Below are positions 29,294 through 38,298 of a DNA stretch of 64,000 nucleotides, one piece after another. A program made the translations under genes and the position numbers. The stretch covers positions 434,001 through 498,000 of the forward strand of contig CANLDA010000001.1 of assembly GCA_947489325.1 (NCBI GenBank). The letters are read 5' to 3'. The notes beneath the pieces were generated by a model. The model saw nothing but the letters and a program-made list of their open reading frames with translations, searched no databases and was not told the origin of the DNA. Each line of letters opens with the position of its first letter. The stretch's first letter is position 1. The stretch is from an uncultured Paracoccaceae bacterium. Its GTDB lineage: Bacteria > Pseudomonadota > Alphaproteobacteria > Rhodobacterales > Rhodobacteraceae.

Positions 29294-31191
29294 TCGTCCT
29301 CGCTTGCAAAGAAGAACTCATCCGGGCGATGGATGCCGAAATGCGCGCCCGGATCCCATGCCCATATGGCATCTTCTGGCACATTGCGCAGCATTCTGTT
29401 CACGACCACCGGCTGGGGCGCTCCGCTGAGAATACCAATGCCAAACACCTGTTGAGCGTGAATATCGACCATCTTTTGCCAGCATTCACGACGCAGGTTT
29501 TCATCGGTTGTGCCTGCCCATGTCTGTGCAAGCCGCATCAGTTCCTTGGCGGCATCCAAATCAGGTTCTTCACCTGCCTCACCGTGGGTTTGATAATATT
29601 GCCCCCACATCGGCCAGGCAAAAAATTCCTGCTGATGGGGCGCCATGTATTCGGGGCGCGTGTATTGTTGGGGCAAACCATTGTCCCAACCATACCAAAC
29701 CCCGGCCATCGTCACCCCGGAATAGATCCGATTGCGCAAAATGTCGCGCTCCAGCGGGCGCATCACCAGCTTTATTCCGATTTCACGCCACGTATCGGTG
29801 ATGATTTGCAGCGCGTTTTCAACTTCTTGTCGCTCTCCCGCGGTTTCCACGATAAACCACGCAGGGCGTCCATCAGGTAGCAAGCGAATGCCACTTTGGT
29901 CACGTTTGTCCAACCCCATATCATCCAAAAGCTGGTTGGCGAGATCCAGATCAAACTCGGCCCAGGCTTTGCGGTTTTCTTCTTTGAAAAACGGGCTGTC
30001 TGGTAACACGGTCATTGATCCCTCTTGGGCCAGACCAAAATACAGCGCGCGATTGATGATGCGCCGGTCAATCCCAAGAGATAAGGCACGCCGGAACCGC
30101 ACATCCCGCATAACATCACGCCAAACCGGATCTTTGAAATTCAGGTTTGGGTAAATCGCGATTTGTGAGGCCGTGCCATTTTGCCAAAGATAGGTTTTAT
30201 AGTTCCCTCCTTCGACCTCACCCTTTTTCAGGATCGCCACATCATTGAAATCAAGTCCGCGCGCCTGCAAGTCAGCCTCACCTGCGTTGGATTTGGCGGC
30301 AACCAACCCCGCACCGACAATCGTCATTTCCACGATATCAATATACGGCAATTGCACGCCGCGCGCATCAACCCGATGATAATACGGGTTTTTTACGAAC
30401 AAAAACCGACTTTTGGCTTTGGCCGTGGCATTGATCCATGGCTGAAGCGTGGGCAAGGCCGCGTTGTCAAATTTATAGAGGTTGTCGTATTTGTTATGCA
30501 GAGCAGCCCAACTACGCACCCGTTTCTTGCGCATGGTCGCCTTCAGATCATCCGCATCGGCATAAGAGGCGTGGAACTGTTTCAGATAATGCGCGGGCAT
30601 ATAAATGAAGGGGGGACGCGCCTGCGCCAGTGCCTGCAAAAAGTCAGGGTTCGGGGCGGACCATTCATAAATTACGGTTTGCGGGTCTGGAAAGCTGACC
30701 TTTGGCAGCTCACCGTTTACGCGTAGAAATTCCTCGGGGCCAGAAGGGGATAATTCCTCGTTATTGGTCACATCTTCCCACCAATACCGAAAAGCCTCTG
30801 AGGTAAACGGATGACCATCTGACCAACGGTGCCCTTTGCGCAGATGCAGGATGAATTTGCGTCCCTCAATCACCTCGACATCGTGCAGCACATCTGGTTT
30901 CAGTTCATAGTTTGCGTCATAGCCCACCAGTCGCGCATAGCCATAAACCACCATCTGCCGGATGTCCTTGGATCGCGCAACCATGGTACGAAGAGTGCCA
31001 CCCTGTTGACCGAACACACGTCCCTTGGCCTCTAGATCAATGACCGAAGGGTCGGCAGGCACACGCTCTGTGATTGGTGGCAGATTGCCAGAGGCGACCT
31101 CTGTTGCCCAGAATTCGCTTTCGACCAATTCGGCCCGCGCAACAGTCGCCGCCAACAGCGCAACCATCATAAAAAAGACTCTAACACCCAT
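29290..31191 (-). CDS. Peptide ABC transporter substrate-binding protein, SBP family 5
   Basis: A 633-residue periplasmic binding protein with a signal peptide at about 1-20 (MGVRVFFMMVALLAATVARA). The length and the ESEFWATEVASGNLPP start place it in the large YejA-like branch of family 5. Typical elements are LRKGHRWSDGHPFTSEAF near 140 and the FRRALSLGIDRRIINRAL segment near 365. It delivers peptides (in E. coli YejA also microcin C) to the permeases. The start overlaps the end of the ATPase gene by 11 bases. Confidence 0.9.
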   Translation of the reverse strand: MGVRVFFMMVALLAATVARAELVESEFWATEVASGNLPPITERVPADPSVIDLEAKGRVFGQQGGTLRTMVARSKDIRQMVVYGYARLVGYDANYELKPDVLHDVEVIEGRKFILHLRKGHRWSDGHPFTSEAFRYWWEDVTNNEELSPSGPEEFLRVNGELPKVSFPDPQTVIYEWSAPNPDFLQALAQARPPFIYMPAHYLKQFHASYADADDLKATMRKKRVRSWAALHNKYDNLYKFDNAALPTLQPWINATAKAKSRFLFVKNPYYHRVDARGVQLPYIDIVEMTIVGAGLVAAKSNAGEADLQARGLDFNDVAILKKGEVEGGNYKTYLWQNGTASQIAIYPNLNFKDPVWRDVMRDVRFRRALSLGIDRRIINRALYFGLAQEGSMTVLPDSPFFKEENRKAWAEFDLDLANQLLDDMGLDKRDQSGIRLLPDGRPAWFIVETAGERQEVENALQIITDTWREIGIKLVMRPLERDILRNRIYSGVTMAGVWYGWDNGLPQQYTRPEYMAPHQQEFFAWPMWGQYYQTHGEAGEEPDLDAAKELMRLAQTWAGTTDENLRRECWQKMVDIHAQQVFGIGILSGAPQPVVVNRMLRNVPEDAIWAWDPGAHFGIHRPDEFFFASEDE

Positions 31192-32977
31192 GGAAACGCA
31201 CCATATGACCGGTTTCTACCTCACGCAAAGGCGGAGCCTCTGCGCCACTAAACCGATAACCCTCGGGCCATGTATCGGGGCTGCCTGCGCCTTGCGCCAC
31301 AACCTGTAAATCAATCGGGCGGCCAATATCTGGTTCTGGTTGGGCAGCAATCAGCGCCTTGGTATAGGGATGCTGGGGGTTGAAAAACAACGCCTCAGGT
31401 GGGCCATATTCCACAACCAACCCCTGACGCATCACCGCAACCTCGTCCGCAATACGCGCCACCACAGCAAGGTCGTGACTGATGAACAGATAGGACAGGT
31501 TCAACCGATCCCGAATATCTTCGAGCAAGTTCAAGATTTGTTCTTGCACTGACACATCCAAAGCCGATGTCGGCTCATCACACACTAGGAACGTGGGATT
31601 CAGCATCAAAGCCCGCGCGATCGACAGACGCTGACGCTGGCCGCCGGAAAACGCATGCGGATAACGGGTCAACATATTCGGGCTGAGCCCCACCCATTTT
31701 AGGATCTCGGTCGCTCGATCCATTTGTTCAGACGCATTGCCGACACCATGAATTTCAAGCGGCTCTGTCAGTGCCTCTTTGACCCGCATGCGCGGGTTTA
31801 GGGTCGAATATGGGTCCTGAAACACCATCTGCGCCTTGCGTTGAAAATCGCGCCGCCCCATTTTATCCAAAGACTGCAGATCAATGGCCCGCCCGTCGCT
31901 GTCAGGGCGAAACAGAATGGTCGCTCCGGCATCTGCAGGCTCTGCGCCCAGCGCAATCCGTGCGCATGTGGTTTTGCCCGACCCGCTTTCGCCCACAACG
32001 GCAGTGATTTTACCGCGCTCTACCTCAAGATTTACACCGCGTACTGCATGCACAACAGTTTTGGGTGACCACGGTGCCGACCCCTTAAGGGTATAGGTTT
32101 TGGTCACATCCTTCATCTGCAAAATCAGATCACGGTCCGGTTCGGGCGGTGCCCAGACACAACCCTCTGGAATTTGCGGGGCGGCGGCAAACAGTTTTTT
32201 GGTATAACCATGCGCGGGTGCCACCAGCACCGCATCGGCACGTCCGGATTCCATCACCCGGCCACGGTTCATCACCGTCACCGTATCGGCCATATTGGCC
32301 ACCACGCCCAAATCATGGGTGACCAGAATGACGGACATATCCGTTTCTTTTTGGATGTCCTTGATCAGACCCAAAACCTGCGCTTGCGTGGTGACATCAA
32401 GGGCCGTCGTTGGTTCATCCGCAATCAGCAACTCTGGTTCAGCCACAATCGCCATGGCGATCATCGCGCGTTGGCGCATCCCACCGGACAGTTCAAACGG
32501 ATAGGATTTCCACACCCGTTCTGGATCGGGAAAACCAACCCTTTCAAAAGTCTCTAATACCTTTTTCTTTGCTTTTGCGCCGCCACCCTTGCCATGCAAG
32601 CGCAACACCTCAACCACCTGATTGCCAATGCGATGCAGTGGTGACAAGGATCTCATGGGTTCCTGAAAGATCATTGAAATCTGATCGCCGCGCACATCAC
32701 ACATCTGCCGTGTGGTCAGATTCATGATGTCCAGTGGTCCATTGCGTCCCTGAAACCGCACCGCCCCAGCGCGCACCTGTGCCACCTGCGGCAAAAGACG
32801 CATCGCCGCGCGACAACTGAGCGTTTTGCCAGAACCGCTTTCTCCGACAAGCGCCAACGTCTCGCCCTTTTGGACAGAAAAACTGACGTCATCTACAACG
32901 GGTGCAGCACCACCAAAACCGATGCTCAACCCTTCTACTTCCAGCAATGCCGTCACGTTATGGTCCCTGTCTGCCAC
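31181..32977 (-). CDS. Peptide ABC transporter ATP-binding protein, fused YejF-like
   Basis: A 598-residue protein with two complete ABC ATPase domains in one chain. Each has Walker A GESGSGKT (near 38 and 328), a signature (ELSGGMRQRAMIAMA near 165; FSGGQRQRLSIARAL near 438) and Walker B (LLIADEPTTALD; FLVCDEPTSALD). The short linker ends with the second Opp-type domain and C-terminal oligopeptide-binding extension (FFNPQHPYTKALIAAQP). It powers the importer and is the first gene of the operon; 239 bases upstream (32978-33216) hold its promoter and no other gene. Confidence 0.93.
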   Translation of the reverse strand: MADRDHNVTALLEVEGLSIGFGGAAPVVDDVSFSVQKGETLALVGESGSGKTLSCRAAMRLLPQVAQVRAGAVRFQGRNGPLDIMNLTTRQMCDVRGDQISMIFQEPMRSLSPLHRIGNQVVEVLRLHGKGGGAKAKKKVLETFERVGFPDPERVWKSYPFELSGGMRQRAMIAMAIVAEPELLIADEPTTALDVTTQAQVLGLIKDIQKETDMSVILVTHDLGVVANMADTVTVMNRGRVMESGRADAVLVAPAHGYTKKLFAAAPQIPEGCVWAPPEPDRDLILQMKDVTKTYTLKGSAPWSPKTVVHAVRGVNLEVERGKITAVVGESGSGKTTCARIALGAEPADAGATILFRPDSDGRAIDLQSLDKMGRRDFQRKAQMVFQDPYSTLNPRMRVKEALTEPLEIHGVGNASEQMDRATEILKWVGLSPNMLTRYPHAFSGGQRQRLSIARALMLNPTFLVCDEPTSALDVSVQEQILNLLEDIRDRLNLSYLFISHDLAVVARIADEVAVMRQGLVVEYGPPEALFFNPQHPYTKALIAAQPEPDIGRPIDLQVVAQGAGSPDTWPEGYRFSGAEAPPLREVETGHMVRFHGC

Positions 32978-33216
32978 GCTGCGCGGGTCTTATGACGGAA
33001 ATGGTGTAGGTTTTGTGACATGACTTCCATAACCATTCCGCCCCCTTGCGTCAGTCAAACATCATTTACGCTGCCCTTCAAGCAACACAAAATTGTGTCT
33101 GCCAAGTTGCGCATAACACAACAATGTGATGCCATCCTGTAAATTCGCCGTGAACAAGGTTAGCCACGAATCTCTATACGCTATGTCATCAAGGTAAACA
33201 TAACCCGAGGTCTTCA

Positions 33217-33708
33217 ATGAGCCGACTAGATATTTTCATCAATCGCATGGTGTCCCAACGCGCCTGTATTGATTTTGCACTCACCGAAACCGCACAGATG
33301 AATGGACCAGTTTTCGAGTTGGGCTTGGGGAATGGCCGCACCTATGATCACCTGCGCGACGGCGCAGGAGAGCAAACGGTTTTTGTTTTTGAACGCGCGG
33401 TTGCCTCTAATCCCGCCTCCACCCCGCCCGATGACATGATCATTCTGGGTGACGTCATGGAAACTCTGCCTCAGGCGCTTGAACGATTTGGGCCAGCAGC
33501 CCGTTTTATTCACGCCGATCTTGGCGGTCACAACCTTGAAAAAAACGATAAATTCGCGCGGGCAATTTCACCCTTAGTGGAGCCGCTACTGGCAGTTGGC
33601 GGCATTATGGTATCCAGCGACCAAATGTATTTTGATCATCTACGCGAAATGACTTTGCCGGAAGGTGCGGTTGATGGGCGGTGTTTTGTATATCAACGCA
33701 TGGCCTGA
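33217..33708 (+). CDS. Small class I SAM-dependent methyltransferase-like protein (Methyltransf_17 type)
   Basis: A 163-residue protein with SAM-binding motif I as VFELGLGNGRTYDHLR near residues 32-47 and an acidic FERAV after the second strand. It is a paralogue of the gene at 16758-17237, sharing start, motif and overall length. GAGG precedes the ATG. It is the first plus-strand gene ahead of the lipid operon, with a 2H-phosphoesterase-like gene between. The acceptor molecule is unknown. Confidence 0.7.
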   Translation: MSRLDIFINRMVSQRACIDFALTETAQMNGPVFELGLGNGRTYDHLRDGAGEQTVFVFERAVASNPASTPPDDMIILGDVMETLPQALERFGPAARFIHADLGGHNLEKNDKFARAISPLVEPLLAVGGIMVSSDQMYFDHLREMTLPEGAVDGRCFVYQRMA

Positions 33709-33752
33709 TAAGACGCGTGGGCACATCTGATTTTCCACGTGGCAAGGCTCTG

Positions 33753-34439
33753 ATGCAGTTCAAACGATATGCCATATATTACACGGCACCACCTGGCCCA
33801 TTGGCAGATTGGGGTGCACGTTGGTTGGGTTGGGATGTTGCCACAGGGTGCTCACGCGCGCATTTTGATTTACCCGATTTATCCGTTTCATCTGAAGACC
33901 TGACAAAAGATCCACGTCGATATGGGTTTCATGCGACCCTGAAGTCGCCATTTAGGCTGGCACCCGATACCACTGTGGATGACCTGCAATCCGCTTTGAT
34001 GGATTTTTGCGCCAGCCATCGGGCCGCTTCTACAGACGGATTAGAACTCTCGCGGCTTGGCCGCTTTCTGGCACTTACACCTGTTGGGGACATCACGGCG
34101 ATCAGATCACTTGCGGCAACTATCGTACGTGAATTTGACATATTTCGCGCAGCGCCCACCGATGCCGAACTGACCAAACGCCTTTCGGCAAACCTGCGTC
34201 CCAGCCAGCGCAGCAATGTCATGGCATGGGGATATCCATTCGTCATGGATGACTTTCGGTTTCACATAACCCTGACCTCTCGCCTGCCCAAAGCACAGAT
34301 CGCCGCAGTTCAGACCGCGTTACAAGCGATGCTTGAACCTGTCTTGCCTACCGCGTTTTCCATTGATGCCCTTACTTTGGTGGGTGAAGATGGAGACGGA
34401 AATTTTCATGTAATCAGCCGCAACTCGCTGTCTTGTTGA
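33753..34439 (+). CDS. DUF1045 protein, 2H-phosphoesterase-like
   Basis: From the ATG at 33753 (AAGG upstream) the product is 228 residues, beginning MQFKRYAIYYTAPPGPLADW as in DUF1045 proteins. Two His-x-Thr motifs of the 2H phosphoesterase superfamily are visible: GFHATLKSPF near residue 50 and FHITLTS near 170. DUF1045 genes usually stand in phosphonate (phn) operons, where a role in phosphoribosyl metabolism is assumed. No phosphonate gene is near; it is followed instead by the inositol and sphingoid lipid genes, so a cyclic or lipid phosphodiester substrate is worth considering. Confidence 0.75.
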   Translation: MQFKRYAIYYTAPPGPLADWGARWLGWDVATGCSRAHFDLPDLSVSSEDLTKDPRRYGFHATLKSPFRLAPDTTVDDLQSALMDFCASHRAASTDGLELSRLGRFLALTPVGDITAIRSLAATIVREFDIFRAAPTDAELTKRLSANLRPSQRSNVMAWGYPFVMDDFRFHITLTSRLPKAQIAAVQTALQAMLEPVLPTAFSIDALTLVGEDGDGNFHVISRNSLSC

Positions 34440-34550
34440 TACCTCACTCATAGACATCCCCGCCAAATTATGATGGGTTCACGCAAGAGGTTTGGCCATA
34501 ACGGCTCTCATTTTTTAGAAAAACCGGAAAACATAGGGTGGAGCGCATTT

Positions 34551-35774
34551 ATGAAGCAATCGCAGTCAAGTTTTGCTGCATTCGCTGAACGCAGATTCCG
34601 CCTAAGCGGGAAGGCCCTGATCGAAAACGGCCATCCTTACTTTGTGCCCACTGATGCGCTTGAGAACGCGTCAGATACTTGGCCCGACGGATACCTAAGC
34701 ATCGCGCATTATGACTATCTTGGGCTGGCGCATGACCCACGGGTCACACAGGCCGCCAAGGATGCGATTGATAATCATGGCACCGGGGTCGGCGCATCGC
34801 GACTGGTGGGAGGCGAACGGCTTGCCCACCGCGCGCTAGAGGATGCACTCGCCGAATTCCTGAATGTTGGGGCCGTATTGTCCATGATCTCGGGGTATCT
34901 GACCAACGTGTCTTTGATCAGTCATGTCATGGGGCCACGGGATCTTGTACTTGCGGACGAGCTTGCACATAATTCTATCGTTCTTGGCGGAAAATGTGGG
35001 AAGTTTGATTACAAAACCTTCCAACACAATGACCTGAACGACCTGGAACGCATCATGGATGACGTCGCAGATCAATATCACCGTGTCCTGATCGTGACCG
35101 AAGGTCTGTTTTCCATGGATGGGGACGTTACCGATCTGCCGCGTATTCTTGACATCAAAGAAAAACACGATGCCTGGCTTTTGCTGGACGAGGCGCATTC
35201 CTATGGTGTTTTGGGCACCACTGGCCGGGGGCTGTGCGAGCATTACGGCATTGATCCCGCACGGATTGAATTGACCGTGGGCACCTTATCCAAAAGCTTC
35301 TCTTCTTCGGGGGGCTTTATTTGTGCCTCGGCTGAGGTCATCGAATGGCTGCGCTTTACCTTATCCGGCTTTGTCTATTCCGTCGGATTGTCGCCCGCGA
35401 CCGTAGCGTCAGCGCACGCGGCGCTTGATGTGTTGCGAAATGAACCTGAACGCGTCACCCGCCTTCGATCCAATTCTCTCAAATTCCTAACCAAAGCGCG
35501 CGATGCCGGGCTGAACACCGGTTCAGCCATTGGAGAGGCCGTCATCCCAGTCTTGTTCAAAACGCCCGAAGATTGTGTCTTTGTGGCCGAACATCTGATG
35601 AATATGGGCATTTATGCCCCGCCAATCATCCACGTTGGTGTTCCCAAGGATTTGCCTCGCATCCGGTTCTTTCTGTCTGCCTTGCACACTGAGAATGACA
35701 TTGATCGTGTTATCTCTGAAATCCTTACTGCGCTGTCACACCTTCAATCCCAGCACCGAATTGGCGCCGAATGA
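34551..35774 (+). CDS. spt: Alpha-oxoamine synthase, probable serine palmitoyltransferase
   Basis: A PLP enzyme of 407 residues that would condense an amino acid with an acyl thioester, here most likely serine with a long-chain acyl group to give 3-ketosphinganine. Typical family elements are GTGVGASRLVGGE near 82, His 140 in DELAHNS (stacks on PLP), DEAHSYG at 213-219 and the Schiff-base Lys 248 in TLSKSFSSSGG. I chose 34551 because GGAG lies seven bases upstream; 34470 would add 27 atypical residues. Family members include KBL, BioF and ALA synthase; the choice of serine palmitoyltransferase leans on the adjacent ketosphinganine-reductase-like gene. It starts a ten-gene unit. Confidence 0.8.
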   Translation: MKQSQSSFAAFAERRFRLSGKALIENGHPYFVPTDALENASDTWPDGYLSIAHYDYLGLAHDPRVTQAAKDAIDNHGTGVGASRLVGGERLAHRALEDALAEFLNVGAVLSMISGYLTNVSLISHVMGPRDLVLADELAHNSIVLGGKCGKFDYKTFQHNDLNDLERIMDDVADQYHRVLIVTEGLFSMDGDVTDLPRILDIKEKHDAWLLLDEAHSYGVLGTTGRGLCEHYGIDPARIELTVGTLSKSFSSSGGFICASAEVIEWLRFTLSGFVYSVGLSPATVASAHAALDVLRNEPERVTRLRSNSLKFLTKARDAGLNTGSAIGEAVIPVLFKTPEDCVFVAEHLMNMGIYAPPIIHVGVPKDLPRIRFFLSALHTENDIDRVISEILTALSHLQSQHRIGAE

Positions 35775-36385
35775 TGCGCTTTTGGGTCATTGGTTGTTTT
35801 TATTCCGCATTGTTTGTGTTTGGGCTTATATCTCAGGGCGCGTTTGCAGGGGCCGATTTACAATTTGATACATACAAAACCACCGCTACCATCCCGCGTG
35901 CCAGACAGGAATTTCCAGTTCCCAAGGACCCGGATCAGGTGTTTTACATTCAGCGGTCGTTGAATTCAAACACCGTGGTCTATGCAGCGCAGTTTGATCG
36001 CAATGGCGTATTGAAAACGGCTCATTCGATACGTCCCTATTGGCGGCGCTTTGATACGGATGCACGGATCAAGCCGCTTAAGTGGGTGGAAAACGCCTTT
36101 GCCTATGGTGTTGAATCCAAACGTGACCCTACAACCAACCATCACAACGTCACTTTCAAGGCTTTATCTCAGATCTCGGCTCAACTCCGCCAGAGCGGAC
36201 CTAATCAAGCTGCTCTTTGGACACGGCTTGAAGGTCGCGACCTACGCCTTGAATATGCATTTCTAGATCTTGATGAGACAGGCCTCGTTCCCAAGGTCGC
36301 ACGCCTTCGGCTATACGGCACAGACCCGGATTCGGGTTTGGTCTATACCTATGTTTTTTCCGTTTCCGGTGGAGAGTTCCAATAA
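35771..36385 (+). CDS. DUF4833-like secreted protein
   Basis: A 204-residue protein with a signal peptide (hydrophobic WVIGCFYSALFVFGLISQ, cut near AFAGA). The mature part has FYIQRSLNSNTVVYAAQF near 58, then a YWRRFD and an AYGVESK segment, which matches my memory of DUF4833. Function is not known. It overlaps the serine palmitoyltransferase-like gene as ATGA and abuts the inositol-phosphate synthase gene with no gap, so it is made together with lipid-synthesis enzymes although it should sit in the periplasm. A role in handling or modifying the exported lipid is inference. Confidence 0.6.
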   Translation: MMRFWVIGCFYSALFVFGLISQGAFAGADLQFDTYKTTATIPRARQEFPVPKDPDQVFYIQRSLNSNTVVYAAQFDRNGVLKTAHSIRPYWRRFDTDARIKPLKWVENAFAYGVESKRDPTTNHHNVTFKALSQISAQLRQSGPNQAALWTRLEGRDLRLEYAFLDLDETGLVPKVARLRLYGTDPDSGLVYTYVFSVSGGEFQ

Positions 36386-37492
36386 ATGACCGCATCTAAA
36401 ATACGCACAGCCATTATTGGCGTCGGCAATTGCGCGTCTTCGCTGATCCAAGGCGTTTCCTATTGCCGTGAACTGGGGGACGAGGCCGTAGGCGTTAGTT
36501 TCCCCGATCTTGCCGGTTACCGCCCCGCTGATATTGAGTTGGTGGCTGGTTTTGACGTGGACGCCCGCAAGGTAGGTCGCACGTTAGGAGAGGCCGCATT
36601 GGCCGAACCAAATTGCACCGAAGTGTTTTTTACCAATCTGTCCGACCAATCCGCACGGGTTTTACGCGGGCCTGATTTGGATGGCGTTTCGGCCCATATG
36701 TTAAACCAACCACAGGATCGCTCCTTTCGTCTGTCTCAGGAGCCTGCCTTGAACAAACAGGGGGTGGTGGATGCATTGCGCGCTGTAAAAGCCGAAGTCA
36801 TGGTTATCTTTTTGCCTGTTGGGTCACAAAGAGCCGTCGAATTTTATGCCGAATGCGCTCTAGAGGCAGGCTGTGCCGTGGTGAATGGTATACCGGTTTT
36901 TATCGCCTCAAACGCAGCGTGGGCCGCACGGTTCAAGGCTGCAGGTGTTCCAATTCTGGGGGATGATTTTAAGGCGCAATTGGGGGCCACCATCGTTCAT
37001 CGCACCCTGACCAATCTGGCCGAAATGCGCGGCGTGAAAATCGACCGCACCTATCAGTTGAATGTGGGCGGCAACACCGACTTTCTGAACATGTCGGATA
37101 TGGATCGCCTTGCAACCAAGCGTGAATCCAAAACCGAAGCCGTGCAATCCGCCATGAATGAACGTCTGGAAACAGAAGATATCCGCATAGGACCCTCAGA
37201 CTATGTGCCATGGCTAAATGACCGCAAGGTCGCCTATATCCGCCTAGAGGGTCGCCTGTTTGGTGGCGCACGCACAAATATCGAATTACGCTTGGACGTC
37301 GAAGACAGCCCCAACGCCGCTGCAGAGGCCATGGCCGGAATTCGTTGCGCCCGTATTGCGCTGGATCGTGGGCTGGCCGGACCGATCAACGCGGCCTCTT
37401 CGTTTTTGTTCAAACACCCGCCGATACAGATCGAAGACACCGATGCCCATGACGCCTTGCTGAAATTTGCCCAAGGCACCGAGGATCTGTGA
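36386..37492 (+). CDS. ino1: Inositol-3-phosphate synthase
   Basis: The enzyme turns glucose 6-phosphate into 1L-myo-inositol 1-phosphate (inositol 3-phosphate) with NAD. The 368-residue length and motifs fit the short actinobacterial/archaeal type: IIGVGNCASSLIQG near 10-23 (NAD loop), GDDFKAQLGATIVHRTL near 192, QLNVGGNTDFLNM near 224 and KRESKTEAVQ near 246 with the catalytic Lys residues. Inositol phosphate made in bacteria usually goes into inositol lipids or osmolytes; the CDP-alcohol phosphotransferase at the end of the same unit favours lipids. The stop overlaps the next start (TGATG). Confidence 0.93.
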   Translation: MTASKIRTAIIGVGNCASSLIQGVSYCRELGDEAVGVSFPDLAGYRPADIELVAGFDVDARKVGRTLGEAALAEPNCTEVFFTNLSDQSARVLRGPDLDGVSAHMLNQPQDRSFRLSQEPALNKQGVVDALRAVKAEVMVIFLPVGSQRAVEFYAECALEAGCAVVNGIPVFIASNAAWAARFKAAGVPILGDDFKAQLGATIVHRTLTNLAEMRGVKIDRTYQLNVGGNTDFLNMSDMDRLATKRESKTEAVQSAMNERLETEDIRIGPSDYVPWLNDRKVAYIRLEGRLFGGARTNIELRLDVEDSPNAAAEAMAGIRCARIALDRGLAGPINAASSFLFKHPPIQIEDTDAHDALLKFAQGTEDL

Positions 37493-38298
37493 TGCAACGC
37501 GCGGCCTTTGTCACCGGTGGCTCTAGTGGCATAGGTCTTGAGGTGGCGCGTCTCTTTGCCCGACAAGGGCGGGATGTGGCGTTGTTTGCGCGCGACCTTG
37601 AAAAATTGGAAGCCGCACGCGCGTCTCTATTGGTTTCTGCACCGAACGTCCGGGTGACATGCCATCCTGTTAACGTTGTGGACACCGATGCGCTGACCAC
37701 GGCACTGCAACAGGCAATAGACCTGTTGGGCATCCCAGACCGTGCCGTCGCCAGCGCAGGTATCGCCATTCCCGGGCTGTTTGCTGAACAACCTCTGTCG
37801 CTCCATCATGATCACATGCAGACCAATTATTTTGGCAGCCTTACTTTTGTACATGCGCTTACTGAACAAATGGCAACCGCTGGCGGGGGGCGAATTGGAT
37901 TGGTCGCATCGGGTGCCGCGTTCTTTGGCATTCACGGCTATTCGGTCTATGCCCCCTCTAAATTCGCCCTACGCGGATTGGCAGAGGTTTTGCGCATAGA
38001 ACTTGCCCCTGCAAAAATCGGTGTGACCCTGTGCTATCCACCAGACACTGATACGCCTCAACTTGCATCCGAGAAGAAAACCAAACCCGCCGCTACGCGA
38101 AAGATCACCAAAGGGGGCGGATTGTGGCAGCCACAGGATGTTGCCCGTATTCTGGTCGCCGCCATGGACAAGAATAAATTCATTGCCGCACCGGGATTAC
38201 AGATGAAAGCACTTAATCTCTTTGGCAGCCTTGCGGCTCCGGCATTGCGGATTTGGCAAGGCCATATCTTGCGAAAATCTAAGGACGACACCTCGTGA
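37492..38298 (+). CDS. Short-chain dehydrogenase, 3-ketodihydrosphingosine reductase-like
   Basis: A 268-residue SDR: cofactor loop TGGSSGIG at about 8-15, catalytic Tyr 153 and Lys 157 in YSVYAPSK. After the active site it has YPPDTDTP at 182-189 followed by a Lys/Glu-rich stretch ending KTKP, a block I know from eukaryotic KDSR/Tsc10, which reduce 3-ketosphinganine to sphinganine with NADPH. The C-terminus is hydrophobic (LNLFGSLAAPALRIW), as for a membrane-attached enzyme. It directly follows ino1 (TGATG overlap) and shares a unit with the serine palmitoyltransferase-like gene, fitting the second step of sphingoid-base synthesis. Confidence 0.78.
   Translation: MQRAAFVTGGSSGIGLEVARLFARQGRDVALFARDLEKLEAARASLLVSAPNVRVTCHPVNVVDTDALTTALQQAIDLLGIPDRAVASAGIAIPGLFAEQPLSLHHDHMQTNYFGSLTFVHALTEQMATAGGGRIGLVASGAAFFGIHGYSVYAPSKFALRGLAEVLRIELAPAKIGVTLCYPPDTDTPQLASEKKTKPAATRKITKGGGLWQPQDVARILVAAMDKNKFIAAPGLQMKALNLFGSLAAPALRIWQGHILRKSKDDTS

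Noticed and set aside
32978-33216. Possible riboswitch or small RNA between divergent genes
   Set aside because: No stable hairpins or known aptamer core seen; treated as promoter region only.
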